From Cytidiella melzeri (lineage: Eukaryota > Basidiomycota > Agaricomycetes > Polyporales > Irpicaceae): DNA of 64,000 bases. The stretch is taken from NCBI GenBank assembly GCA_022592445.1, contig JABYQR010000136.1, positions 45,434 through 109,433 on the forward strand. Reading direction: 5' to 3'. Below the pieces are notes generated by a model. It made no database searches, had not been told where the DNA came from, and was given only the letters and a program-made list of their open reading frames with translations. A program made the translations under genes and the position numbers. Shown piece by piece: positions 45,501-55,823 of the stretch. The number at the start of each line of letters is the position of its first letter. The stretch's first letter is position 1.

Positions 45501-46204
45501 GTCCACTTTGTGGAATTGAGAACTCACATGCATCAAGCAGCTCCCGTTCAAAGGTCTCGGTAAGTCGTTGGTAGACGTAGAGGCCATCCTCATCTGGCTC
45601 TGAGCTGTCCACATTGGGCTCAAGATCTTGGTCGTCAACTTCCATATGCGGAACGTCAACATTCAGACCCATCCTATCATTCAAGGTGCCCTCCTCCTCA
45701 CTCTCTCCATCATCATCTTCCTCTTCATGTACACCTGTGGTGGAACTCTCTCTTAAATGTTGTGCTCTTGACCGGAGAGCTTGGATTGCACTGGCCAAGG
45801 CCTCCACTGTGATGTCCAAAGAAGTATCGATGTCCATTGGCACTCCGGAAATCTGTGGTTCTGATCAAAACAAGTAAGTCTTTTGAGCACACCTTAATTT
45901 ATACCAGAAGCTTGAGCTTACCTTCTGACTCAGATTCCAGGCCCTCAACCATGCTAGAAGACCCTAAGGCCTCCTCGGTAAAAACAACATTGTTGGTGAT
46001 GGCATTGTCATTGACGGAGAGTATGTGCTCCTCCTCGAAAGCTGGCAGAGGAGCAACAGCAGAGACTTGCAGCCTATAGCTGTGTGCTCCAGCTTTTACA
46101 CTAGGGTTGCCACGAAGAAGCTTCACATGACTTCGCTTTGTGTTTGGCGAGACCAGTTTGTGACAGCAAGGACAGAGTACAGTTTTTTGCCTCTGATTGT
46201 TCAT
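42549..46204 (-). pseudogene. Tnp2/EnSpm-type (CACTA) transposase, broken
   Basis: Reads on the minus strand from ATG 46204 to a stop at 42549 over several exons. The start has a zinc-binding motif (VLCPCCHKLVSPNTKRSH), then acidic linkers (45442-45843). The core is at 45482-44322: DIFDGQHYRALRDTKVEI, DVALGFLTDGFAPFKRSKQT, VIPGPKKPHDPDSFMWPM, GDIPAVSMVMNIKGHNGYSPC. After that come DFMHLIYENLIPNLILLWTG and GPVWAYWAFPMERYCGILQ. This is the Tnp2 family of EnSpm/CACTA transposons. Two lesions are visible: an in-frame TAA at 44322-44324 just after AHEVQGSPT, and a frame change near 43857-43871 (NIHNIREG to GFITWVE). Terminal repeats were not found. Confidence 0.78.
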
Positions 46205-46640
46205 TGAGATGTTGGATGCACACTAGTGATATTGGAGTGAGGAGCGGGCACAGACAAGACGAGGTAAACCACTTGATCAATTGCGAGAGAAGACAAGTCT
46301 AAGCTTCTAGATTAGGTTCCTGATCAACTGTATAGTTCGGGAAACTCCGCATAGCATGAGTTGCACTGGCGAGGTGCTCACCCATGGCCACATTGAGAAA
46401 ATAACAAAAAAGTTACATTAGTTTACCTACCAATGTAAAGTCCGACTTGCAATATAATGTTTGAAGGATTAAATATAAGTTTACAAATATTATTGCTGTT
46501 TTTCGCTCTCGAGGCAGTAGCTATTACATATAACACAGCAATATCAATATTAATGTAATGAATAGCGTTGAGGACATAGAGTACATTTTCTGATTACTGA
46601 GATTTTAATGCGGGTTCCCCTCTTTTGCGAACGGGGTGAG
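46205..46640. other. AT-rich spacer between the Tnp2 gene and permease remnant
   Basis: AT-rich with no coding frame. It probably contains the promoter and right end of the Tnp2-type element. Confidence 0.35.
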
Positions 46641-46984
46641 TAGGGGGAGAAACATACAGAAGAAGAGGTAGGTGACGTTCATGCCGAGTTAACTGAAGAA
46701 CCCCGGCAAGCCTTGTTTGGTCCAGTACGCAAAGATTTTGGGTACCTGGCCTCTGAGACGAGGGCTCTCTGTTTCAGAGGCAGCGCTGTGTCAGCGAGGT
46801 GAGTTGCTGAAAACACACATATACATGGAGGAAAGCTAACACGTACATGGCAGTGAGCTCCATGCCCTGGAAGGAGAAACCAGCCTGAACAAAAACGGTG
46901 AGGATGCCAAGGAAACAATCGACGCCGATGTGATTGGGCTCGAGACCTGCGCCAGCAACGGCGCCGGGGTTCTTCCAGTAGCGG
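46640..46984 (-). pseudogene. Amino-acid permease, 3' remnant
   Basis: Minus-strand reading gives YWKNPGAVAGAGLEPNHIGV, then FVQAGFSFQGMELTA, a short intron (GTACGTGTTAGC..CTGACACAG), AASETESPRLRGQVPKIFAYW, and a decaying tail. These are middle-to-late segments of a YAT-type fungal amino-acid permease. They continue directly, in the host frame, from RRGFR at 48824 once the insertion at 46985-48819 is removed. Confidence 0.7.
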
Positions 46985-47560
46985 TGATACGCCCGGAAAT
47001 CGGCTAGGCGCGGAGACCCGGCAGCAGCCCGCCATTTGCGCGGCCCGCGTCATCCTGAGCGGCAAGTCCCTCCACTTTCCCAGCGTCACAAGGTCACGAG
47101 GAGTTCACCGAGGTCACGAGGAGTCCGCCGAGGATCCGAGGACTTGGCAAGGAGCAACGCGCCGGAAACATCCGAGGCCGAGGAATTGCATCAAACTCTG
47201 ACACACAGACACGCCCCTTTTGCATCGGAGCATGGGCCGGCCAGCCACCAAGTGTTTCGGACGCGGGTCGGACCAACGGTAGAAGATAATTGACGCGCGA
47301 ACCCCGTTTCAGGAAGACTCCTATCACGCCACGCTGTGTAACTCCTGGACGGCGCCTCATCACCTGCTCGCGACGGGTGGTGCCTTTTCAGCGAAAGGGC
47401 GCGCGCCGCTACTCCGCGTCGACCAACGCTGTGTCCTGCCGGGCGTCGATTCGCTGGACATTTTGCCTCCGCAGACGGAAGTATTCTGCCACCCTGTTTC
47501 CTCGCTCTCGCGTTTGGGTTTAGGACATAGAAGGAAAGGTTGAGGAGAGGGTCTTTAGGG

Positions 47561-47570
47561 TATATAAAAA
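47561..47570 (+). promoter_or_regulatory. TATA box of the inserted element
   Basis: A TATATAAAAA motif lies 150 bp upstream of the ATG at 47720, in a spot fitting a Pol II promoter inside the inserted element. Confidence 0.5.
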
Positions 47571-47719
47571 GGTGTTGCTTGTACTGCGTAGAGAATCAAT
47601 CAATCCCCACCCCAGTTTCCAGAGTTCACTTTACGCTTTGCGCTCGCGTCGAGGGAGTCTCTTCGTGCCCATAGCTGTAGCTTCTTCTGCGTTGTCTCAC
47701 TGCAACTTCTTTCACGTTT

Positions 47720-48247
47720 ATGTCTGCTGCATCTACCAACAACAACCCGCCTCGAGTCTGCCGCTACTGTCCCACCGTTCCCCACCTACCCGACGGTCGC
47801 TGCCCTTACCGCCCGTGCCCGCGCGAGGTTCTACGCTGTTACCGCATCATCCCCGCGCCCACGCCACCGCCAGAACCCTCAGCAGCGCCTACGGTCTCCC
47901 CTGCGAGATCAACCCCTAAATCACCCTCACCAGCGTCGTCCGTCGCCTCCATCGCGGACTTGCTTGATAACTGCTCTTACTGCGACACTCAGAGCGATCA
48001 CCCAATTCCCCTACGTTCAGGACCTTTCGTCCCGCTTGACTGCAATCACCCGCGCGCGCCGCACCCAGATTGTTGGCTGTCCCCAGACTTTGAAGGCGAG
48101 GACCACGAGTGCGAACTAGTGCAGTTCAATCTTACCAGCTCTACCAACGTCGTCGTTGGCCACGCATTCGCCTGCAATACGCACCGCCGTTTGGGAAGTG
48201 TTGTGCTACACTACCGCCCCCGCGCGCAGTCTGTCGAGTCAAATTGA
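47720..48247 (+). CDS. Cys-rich hypothetical protein inside the insertion
   Basis: Open frame of 175 aa from ATG 47720 (MSAASTNNNPPRVCRYCPTV). Cys are arranged CRYC, then CPYRPC, then C of EVLRCYR, then CSYC, then DCNHPRAPHPDCW and a late CELV and CNTHRR. The spacing suggests one or two zinc-binding sites. Pro/Ser-rich linker in the middle. There is no reverse transcriptase, integrase or transposase motif. I recognise no family. It may be the element's own gene or a chance ORF. Confidence 0.45.
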   Translation: MSAASTNNNPPRVCRYCPTVPHLPDGRCPYRPCPREVLRCYRIIPAPTPPPEPSAAPTVSPARSTPKSPSPASSVASIADLLDNCSYCDTQSDHPIPLRSGPFVPLDCNHPRAPHPDCWLSPDFEGEDHECELVQFNLTSSTNVVVGHAFACNTHRRLGSVVLHYRPRAQSVESN

Positions 48248-48335
48248 CTGCAATCTCACATAGCCTTGTGCTGCGACCTGCGCTCCATTAGTTTATCTTC
48301 CTCTACGGTTCCTTTCGGCTTCGTTACACTGCGTT

Positions 48336-48425
48336 TACTTTTTAAACTGCGTTATTTTACTGCGTTACTGCGTTGCGTTTCACCTTCACTGCGTTCACTT
48401 TCACTGCGCCCGCGTTTTACAGCGA
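48336..48425 (+). repeat. CTGCGTT-type short tandem/dispersed repeats
   Basis: Several copies of (A/T)CTGCGTT, with variants CTGCGCC and CTGCGTTTA, crowd about 90 bp downstream of the Cys-rich ORF inside the insertion. Confidence 0.6.
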
Positions 48426-48823
48426 CTACTTCATCTTCACCAGCGACCGCGTTTTGTGTTCGAGATTCATATTGCGCCTGCGTTTATCATCTGCGTCTCT
48501 CCGCACGCCGTTTTCCTACAAGTTGCGACATCTCCCGCGCGTTCTCTTTGAGCCGCGCTATAACTCTTTCGCTTTCACCGCGCCGACTTGCCCTTTTACA
48601 AGCGATACACGTGGTAGTTGCCCGTCTAACTCCCTTCATATAAACTTTATCGCAAAATCCTTGGCGCTCTTTTAGCACAGGTAAAACTAGGACTCTAAGA
48701 CCACCTCGCACACTTTAACACTTCCGCGCTTCCACACCTTTACACTTCTATTGCCACTTCGTGGTTGGTTGTGTTGTCCTTAAGGTTGTTCTTAGTTTGA
48801 AGCGTGACTCTGTGTCTCAGCGG

Positions 48824-49497
48824 AACCCACGGCGGTCGTGGGCAGGTCCTCCGCCGAGGTCAATGACGAGGCCGGTCAAGATGAGGCCAGTAATGAGAAG
48901 GACTGCGAAGGGTGATGAGAACAAACAAGGTGGAAAGAAAGGTAAAAATACAACAAACGCTTGATGATAGAGAAGAAGAACTCAGACTCCCCGAACCATT
49001 GAACACCAAAGATGTTGATCAAGCTGACGAGAATGCAAATCACTGCGGTGTACGCTGCTTGATGTTTCAACTATGGGATTCGTGAAGTTTAACTACGAGT
49101 GAAGCAGATTTAGAGATGGTGAAAAAAAAACCTACGTCTGAATCCCAGAACGAGATCAAAATAGTGGCAGCGGTGATTTCAACCGGGGTAGAGATGGCAT
49201 TTGAATACCAATAGTTCCATCTAGACCGTAATTGAGTATCCTGGAAGTGCTTATCACAGAAAAATTGCTTACCCGAGTGCAAAACCAAGGGCAGGGTCTA
49301 CCCAAACGGGCAGCAAAATGAGGAAAGGTGCCGGATATGGGGGTGTGAGAGGTCATTTCGCCGATGGTGCAAAGGGCGGAGTAGGCGACGGAGCTGAATA
49401 CGGCGTAGGCAATGAGGGCTCCGAGAGGACCTGCGCCAGACAAGGCGGAACCAGAACCGAGGAAGAGACCTGTCCCGATTGTGCCTGCGACCTAATT
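48824..49497 (-). pseudogene. Amino-acid permease body, frameshifted
   Basis: Exons on the minus strand read VAGTIGTGLFLGSGSALSGA, GALIAYAVFSSVAYSAL, GEMTSHTPISGTFPHFAA, then after an intron YWYSNAISTPVEITAATILI, then KHQAAYTAVICILVSLINIF and GPAHDRRGFR. These are transmembrane helices 1-6 of a fungal YAT-family amino-acid/H+ symporter. The sequence at 49301-49310 has one extra A (AAA where the frame needs AA), shifting the frame after AAR; the expected WVDPALGFALG is then lost. With the insertion downstream, the gene is dead in this assembly. Confidence 0.78.
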
Positions 49498-49573
49498 TTT
49501 CAGAGGCGGCACTGTGTCAGCGAGGTGAGTCGCTGAAAACACATATATACATGGAAGATAGCATACACGTACA

Positions 49574-50571
49574 TGGCGATTGTCTCGCTTGCGGAACCCG
49601 AGACTATGGAAGAGATGGCGTCGCTGGCGGACGCAGAGCTCGACCCGCTGACTGGCGCGGACGGGAAGACAATGGTGACAGAAGAGGAAGCTGACGCAAT
49701 TGAGGAACCTGCCACAATCGAGGAACCTGACGCTATCGAGGAGCCCGTCACAGAGACTATACCTGAAGACAAACCAGAGTCGGTCGAGGAAGTGATGCGT
49801 GAGTCGGTGTTGGACTGAGATGTGATGACAGTGGCGCTTCTACTAGAGGCAGTGATTTGCAACGCCGAGCTCGAATCAGTCTGTGTCGATGTGCTGGAAC
49901 TAGTCTGAGACGTGAACTGGCTCTGGCTTTCAGAGCTCGACTGAGTCTGCGTGTTTGAGGTGGGCTGAAACTGGGCTCCCGAATCCGTGGTTGATGCCGA
50001 TGAAGCTTGTGTAGATGTTATATCAGAAACAGAAGAGGGGAGTATGGAGAAAGGAATCAAGATGCTGGTGGGAATCGAGAACGAGAAAGACGAGAAAGAT
50101 GACGTATCCCCAATGGACGTAGGGGAGACTGTGACGCTGTCTGAAGTAGCCGTAGTGATTATAATGGAGGTAGGGAAGTCTGTGACGGTGTCTGAAGAAA
50201 CCGTAGTGATCACCACAGTCGAGGTCGCACTGTCCGAGGTTGGCGAGCTGGAAGGAGGCGGCGAGTCAAACACGCTGGAAAGTACAGACACAATACTGGA
50301 CAGGAGGCCTCCTGACTCTGTGTCTGTAGAGGTTGCGCTCACCAATGAAGGTGGCGGAGTAGCAATTGCGCTAGGACTGTCTGTCTTGCTCGCCAACAAA
50401 GGTGGCGGAGTAGGGATCGAGCTAGGAGCATCACTCTCACTTGCCGACAAAGGTGGCGGAGTAGGAATAGAGCTGGGACTGTCTGTCTCGCTCGCCGACG
50501 AAGGTCACAGAGTAGTTGTTTTGAGTCAGCAATGTAATACTAGGACAGAAGCAACACATATACTCACTTGA
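49574..50571 (-). CDS. Ser/Thr-rich open frame between permease exons
   Basis: A frame of over 300 codons made almost wholly of Ser, Thr, Val, Ile and Ala, with Pro-rich repeats at its start (SIPTPPPLLASKTDSPS). It lies between likely permease 5' exons (50568-50922) and the permease body (49497). Its last residues (SASETIA) are followed by a copy of the permease intron seen at about 46857-46780. It may be a fused low-complexity exon or an insertion. No enzyme motif. Confidence 0.4.
50330..50520 (-). repeat. Minisatellite, about 54-bp unit, 3.5 copies
   Basis: Units contain GGTGGCGGAGTAG then a GAGCTAGGA(C/G)-like part and a CTCGCC(G/A)AC part. In the coding strand they give the repeating PTPPPLxAS pattern of the Ser/Thr-rich frame. 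Confidence 0.65.
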
Positions 50572-50922
50572 AAGGCCCTAGTAGCTCTCCTGGGGTCTAG
50601 TCGCAAGCTCTCAGTCCTAGCGGGTGATGGGCTCAGGGGCGTTGGCACTGTTGGACAAGGAGGAGAGGGAAGGAGATGAGTGATTAGAGAAAGGAAGGGG
50701 GAAAATCAGGTGTCGGGTGAGATTTGGACTTTAGAAACCAAAGACGGTAGTGCGGTGTGTGGAGTTATGATGTGTGCACCAGAGTCGAGGTCGTGGTTGC
50801 AGAGTGATGGTTGTCGCAAAATGAGTCAAGCAGTGAGTAGTGGGTAGTGAGTAGCAGAGATGTTACTTGTTGTTGAGGTTGTCGTCGTTGTCGTTGAATG
50901 TAGTGGTGGTGGCGGTGGTCAT
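50568..50922 (-). pseudogene. Probable permease 5' exons
   Basis: ATG 50922 opens MTTATTTTFNDNDDNLNN, ending at a GTAACA donor (50866). A possible second exon is 50647-50568, read as PTPLSPSPARTESLRLDPRR followed by ATRAFQ and a GTGAGT donor. A charged cytosolic N-terminus of this kind normally leads straight into the VAGTIGTG helix, which here lies 1 kb away past the Ser/Thr-rich stretch. Reading frames across exon 1 and exon 2 are not settled. Confidence 0.4.
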
Positions 50923-51459
50923 GCTTGTTCGTGATCATTGCACGCAGTCATAGTTTAGTTTTAGGCGCCCAAACGGGACAGGGCGCTTTGGACACGTTGA
51001 CAAGTCGATTGGGCATTCTATGAACGGAGAAAGGTATGTTTTTCGTGTAACGTTCTAATGGCTTAAAATATAATATATAATCACTGCTACCGCTTTACAT
51101 TGAGTGACGGGACTCAGCAACACTTTATAATACATTACATTGCTCGCGGCTCCCCTTTGCAACGTAAACACCTTCCTTATATGGGCAACTTTGTAATGTC
51201 TGGCGCGCAAGACGCCGCGCAAGGTATAATCTTTTTTTGATTATTTACCTGATGCACAGTGCTTACAATGACAAATGCATCAACGCGTTGTGTAAAATCA
51301 CGCGAAACTTAGGTGCGTTTATTCTCAATAAACGCAGTCACGTTTCACCCGTCTCCTTCTGAGTATAAATAGGAAAACTAGGAGCTAGCTAGCACTGTTG
51401 TCTCGGGATCTGCTTGCACCCATCCCTCAGGTCCCAGCTACTCACTGCTCTTGCCTAAA
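50923..51459. other. Intergenic, AT-rich
   Basis: AT-rich (about 51060-51130) with no gene. A TATAAATA box at about 51363-51370 precedes the next gene by roughly 95 bp. Confidence 0.4.
51363..51370 (+). promoter_or_regulatory. TATA box
   Basis: GTATAAATAGG about 95 bp upstream of ATG 51460; good spacing for a Pol II promoter. Confidence 0.5.
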
Positions 51460-52693
51460 ATGAGCATCCAAAAGCCCCGCGCTCCACCTCAACGCAAAAC
51501 GGCATCAAATGCCCACAATGTGGAAAAAACACCCGTGAGTCATATCAGGCCATACCGCAATACCCAACTCACGAGCTACGCACCTATCATAGCGCACGCG
51601 CACGCCTCGCTCTGCAACAACAACAACAACCGCCTCAGCTGAAGCTGCTCACCTTCCTGACCCCTCGACACCCCGAACTAATGTTTTTCACCTCAATCCA
51701 GCACTCCGGGATGCCGGCAACAGCCCCATGGCCACAAGCTCTATGGTGACCCATGATGCGCCTCAACAACCATATACAGAAATTCCGAGCTTCTTGACTG
51801 CGCCCACCATTCCCCTGTACGTTTCGATTTATTCTGTTTTTGTTCCAATTCGCTTATGTCTCGCATGTGTTTGAACACCTTTCACCACAACAAGCTCTCC
51901 AGTGGCTCCCGTTATGGCAGGTGTCACGACAGCACAGGCGAATCATGACGCACACGCTACCACGCCCATCACACCCACGGGTACGCAAGACGGAGGTGTC
52001 GGCGAATTTTTTGAAGGTCTCACTATGGAGGAGCTGGCCACACAATTCAATATGTTACAAGGTGCGTCTTCGCTGTCGTGTGCCCGCATGAACTTGCAAC
52101 CCTGATACAGCTGCACGTTGTACAGCCCAGATGGCTCGGTTCACGGCGCCAACCACACATAACGCGGGCGCTGCCATCATCAACACGCAGCGCCTTGTGT
52201 TACCATCACTCACATGCGCTCCAAACTCCGTCCCCAAGCCGAAAGGGAGTGCTGGTGGTGGCCAGCGCGGATACCATCTGAAGGCAGCCATGGGCCTCAC
52301 TGGGCACGAAGGGGCAAAAAATATAATATGATATTGATACGTCGCGCGCGCGTTTTGTCATCGTCGCAACGTTTGCTGACGTTTTACTCTAGGCAACTGT
52401 GCGCGAGCTTGTGCACGCTGCACAGTTGGACCTCTCGCGCCCTTACCGCTGTGTCAGTGCCGAGGATTTAAGCAAGATCTTTGTGTCGGTAAGTCCGCAT
52501 CCTTCTGTTCATCGTTGTATGACCCTGACTCTATCTATAGGCTCGTTGCATTCACTCATACCTTGAGTGCTTCGAGAGCGATTGGGCAACAGCAGCCATT
52601 GTGAAGCAGTTCATGAGTAGTGCTTGTCGCTACGGCAAACAGATGCAATATTTTAGACAGGCCGATGACAACCGCAACTTCAACGTCATGTAG
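51460..52693 (+). CDS. TE-type accessory protein, unknown function
   Basis: Exon 1 (51460-51534, MSIQKPRAPPQRKTASNAHN) splices in phase to exon 2 from 51593 (RTRTPRSATTTTTASAEAAH), then to SPVAPVMAGVTTAQANHD... GEFFEGLTMEELATQFNMLQ, then AQMARFTAPTTHNAGAAIIN... GGGQRGYHLKAAMGL. After a further intron come ATVRELVHAAQLDLSRPYRC and SARCIHSYLECFESDWATAA with stop TAG 52691. The late domain (RGY.L...MGL, VREL, WA...IV.Q) resembles unnamed genes that accompany Agaricomycete transposons. At about 52315 an A6 run puts the frame off by one before the next donor, so the copy may be slightly decayed. Confidence 0.45.
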
Positions 52694-53183
52694 TGAAGTT
52701 ATCCGAGTCGTCCGTGTCCGCTACCCTATCTTTTCGCTGTTGTAGCAGTAGAAAATATAATTGATATTTTGCCTGCTTTACTGCTGAATTTACACGTAAG
52801 GTCTGACCGACTTTTGGGCCATATCCTGCAATAGCTACCTGTCTAAATTCACAAGATAATATGTTGAAGGAACAGGGTTAAATTATTGCTTGAAAAGCTG
52901 GTGAATTCACGCTTGTGTCCATCAGGTGAATCTGTCGGGCAAAAGGCGCAATCTATCGTGCGAACTTCTACTGTTGTTTTTGCGCGTCATTCGGGGGTCA
53001 CAACTCGATTAATTGCTCAAAATCCTCGTTCGTTAGGGGCATTTTCACGCTTGTACGTCAAGCAAAAATACCCTGTGATGAACGACACAGTGCAGGACCA
53101 GGATAAGGACCCTCTCCAAAACTTCCTCTTTGTTTGTTAACATTTATGATTCCTACCTCGAATTTGGTCGCCAACTGGCTATA
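52694..53183. other. Intergenic
   Basis: No gene supported. Confidence 0.3.
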
Positions 53184-53474
53184 TCAGTTCGGGTGTTTTT
53201 CCGACAAGTAATTCACGTAGTCTTCTGCTTGAGCCAATGTCACCTCTCCTTGAGGTGGCAATTGGGGCTTTTTAGATTTACCACGCCGGATGTGAACAGA
53301 AGCGCCCTGTCTCTCCGAGCTGGACGGAGTGCAAACAACTGCGCCCCGTCTTTCCAAGCCAGTGAGAATGGAGTAGCCAGAGTCCCTGCTACCGTCATTA
53401 CATGGAATGGCAGCCGCGTGGAGTGTGCCAGCGACAACAGCGGCAAACAAAATGAGGAAGGCTGAGAACTGCAT
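53184..53474 (-). CDS. Small predicted secreted protein with dibasic sites
   Basis: Single-exon frame of 96 aa from ATG 53474 (MQFSAFLILFAAVVAGTLHA). The first 20 residues form a clear signal peptide, with cleavage likely after HAAA. The mature part has two Cys (IPCNDG, VVCTPS) and two dibasic Arg sites followed by Gly (LERRGAVV, HIRRGKSKK), the pattern used by Kex2-type processing. It ends with an acidic/aromatic tail (LAQAEDYVNYLSEKHPN). The upstream extension of the frame lacks a reason to be used. Function unknown; size and features fit small secreted proteins of basidiomycetes. Confidence 0.6.
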   Translation of the reverse strand: MQFSAFLILFAAVVAGTLHAAAIPCNDGSRDSGYSILTGLERRGAVVCTPSSSERQGASVHIRRGKSKKPQLPPQGEVTLAQAEDYVNYLSEKHPN

Positions 53475-53827
53475 GAATGGATGATGATGGGTCACGGTAG
53501 GATGGGTGGAGGGGTGATTTGGAAAGGTGTTTTTGAAAAAGACAGTAAGATAAGTAGCTGTAAGAAAGACAAGGTTTTTCTCAGTTACAGAAACCCCCAA
53601 ACACAGATGCAAATGCAAGTTCAACAATGTACTTACCGACCAGCGCTGAGGAGAAAAAACTGAGGTACAAGGATGGTGGCAAGGGAAGGGACTTTTATAT
53701 CATGGGCACACATAGCTTTCTCATGTTCAGCTCCTGTTTCATTGCCAACTTGATAGGATTTGCAAGATCAGAGAATCAGCATCATGATTGCTACCACTAC
53801 TTTGAAGTGATGAAACATGTCAATTTT

Positions 53828-53865
<38 letters not shown>

Positions 53866-54990
53866 TGCCTCCTCACTCAGTTTGGATGATACCCCTGGTG
53901 AGACAGGAGCTTCTGCCATGGTCATTGCCAAGGCTGCCTGGTCAATGCAATTGCCCCAGTGTGAAGAAATGTGAGAGGGGGATCTACTCTGAGCATATTC
54001 TGGAGAGCTTGCTCATGCACTGCTAAGCCCTGTACTGAGTAACACAAATTGCTTTTAGGGGCTGCCAATTTGACTCATCAGGATCAGAGACATCACAAGC
54101 AACTAAATGCACATGGAAACCGCTGGGCATCAAGTAGACCATGTTACCGTTGCTGAGCAACTTGCTACCAGTGGTAGCAGAGCCATCATGTGGCAAACAT
54201 GGTTCCTGACCTTATCAAGCTGTATCCTGTAAAACTTGGCAGAGAGATCAAAATCTACATCTACAAGTAAACCATTGTGTTACATTCATCTGGATAATTT
54301 GGCTTTGTTCAAGATAGGTATTGGATGAGTAAAATGGAGGAAGATGCACAGCATACCTATAACAATTGTGTCAAAACTTGAAATGATTGTCAACATCACC
54401 TCTTTGTGATCTCTGGCATAGATAACCCATTACTATTACATTGACAATGTGCTATCAATCACCCACAACATCTGTTTCAGTCAAAGACTGCAGTATCCTC
54501 AGAAAACAACTTAATCAAGTCACATTTCTCATAGTACTCACCTTCATGAACAACTTTTGTATTTGATGATTCTATGACTAGCTGGATTGCTAGTATTTAC
54601 TAGTGTATTCAGATGGCTTTCCCTTGCATTTCCTTTGGGCTATTTGGTACTATAGGATAGTGAATGCACAGAACATGATTCTGGAGTCTGATTGTTTGGA
54701 CTCCCAATGGATTTTTTACTACAAAGGTTGGGCCTACTAGGAACTTCCAGTACAGGGTGTGGCAGCCCAACATGGGGAAGCCTGTCAGTGCTTCCTGTTA
54801 AGCCTGACTATTGTTGAAGACAAGTTGTCAAGTCAGAACCCCTTGGTGTAAATACGCACAAGGTTGAATGATGGTCTAGGCCGTGCGGTTGCTGTCAGGT
54901 AGGATTCCTAGATGCTCGTGCAATACTGCAATCTAAGTTGACATGAGCTCTTGTGTTACGTTCATCCCTCAACTGTTCATACAAAGCCAT
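53475..54990. other. Repeat-derived, no gene
   Basis: Contains an (ATG)n microsatellite at 53828-53863. The rest gives no convincing frame and looks like decayed mobile-element sequence. Confidence 0.4.
53828..53863 (+). repeat. (ATG)12 microsatellite
   Basis: Uninterrupted ATG repeat of 36 bp. Confidence 0.95.
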
Positions 54991-54992
54991 CC

Positions 54993-55212
54993 TGTTGTGG
55001 ATGGCCCAACTAGCCCTTATTTTCTGCAATTTCTCTCTAGTTTACGCCTTGCAAACCCCTTGCACATCTATTAAGCACTCATATCATGTGGCTTAGATGC
55101 TCTACATGGTAATGGTACTTGCTACTACGTCACACTGGCATGCAACTCAGTTTATGTAAGATAGCATGGCTACAACCACATGTCTTAGCCCGTAGCTAGG
55201 GGTTGACGTTGA
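54993..55212 (+). repeat. Truncated LTR copy
   Basis: Matches the first 240 or so bases of the LTRs at 55824 and 57804 (starts TGTTGTGGATGGCC, includes GTGGCTTAGA and CACACTGGCATG), then diverges. More diverged than the two full copies, so older. Confidence 0.75.
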
Positions 55213-55575
55213 TACACCCAGAAAATGCTGGACATGCAACAAACTCAAGTAAGGACCCCTTCTTGCGTACAAGCAGAGCTCCTTGTCACTCAAGAGCTCT
55301 TGCAAGATGTCTTGAGGATTGCATGAGAGCTGGCTCTACAGCTTGCATCTCGAGCTTGTCTATGGCTCAGCCCTTGTGCCTGATTTGGGCACTCAAGCTT
55401 GTGCTCCCTCAAGTTGTGGTTTGAATTCTCGTGCGAGTTCTTGTCTGTGTTCTCTTGCAAGTTTTTGGGTAGCCTTGAGCACATTGGCACTTTTCCCTGC
55501 CACCCTTGGTTTCCTTGTGTCCCCCTTGCTCACTTGCTCCCTCGGCTCTTCTTATTCATGGGGGAACCTCAGGCA

Positions 55576-55579
<4 letters not shown>

Positions 55580-55613
<34 letters not shown>
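55580..55613 (+). repeat. (TC)n microsatellite
   Basis: Uninterrupted dinucleotide run of about 34 bp. Confidence 0.95.
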
Positions 55614-55615
<2 letters not shown>

Positions 55616-55823
55616 ATCAATCCTCTCAATCTCATTACTACAAAGATTTGTTTCCATTGCACCGCCTCCTTCTCTCTTGTGTGGCCTCAGGTCACCAAGC
55701 CTTTGTTTGATTGGATGCTTGTGGTTTAGCCGCACAGGAAGCAGTGTGCTCCTTGTTCTTGTGACAGGTTTTGTTTCTCCTTCGGCCCTGTCACCTCCAA
55801 TCCCTTCATCTTCCTCAACAAAG

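Larger units (their letters stand above)
46985..48819 (+). mobile_element. 1,835-bp TG...CA insertion in the permease gene
   Basis: Bounded by GCGG on both sides (46981-46984 and 48820-48823), a 4-bp target duplication. The inserted DNA starts TGATACGCCC and ends GTGTCTCA, giving the TG...CA ends of an LTR. Removing it plus one GCGG rejoins the permease frame from RRGFR to YWKNPG. Inside are a TATA box at 47561, a Cys-rich ORF (47720-48247), short direct repeats at 47090-47135 and a CTGCGTT-rich tract. It could be a large solo LTR or a non-autonomous element. Confidence 0.7.

Noticed and set aside
46679..47089. 136-codon minus-strand frame spanning the permease remnant and insertion edge
   Set aside because: The permease protein is in another frame; this frame crosses the insertion junction and is Arg/Cys-rich noise.
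53828..53863. ATG repeat as a Met-rich coding region
   Set aside because: It is a plain microsatellite; the surrounding frame has no protein-like features.
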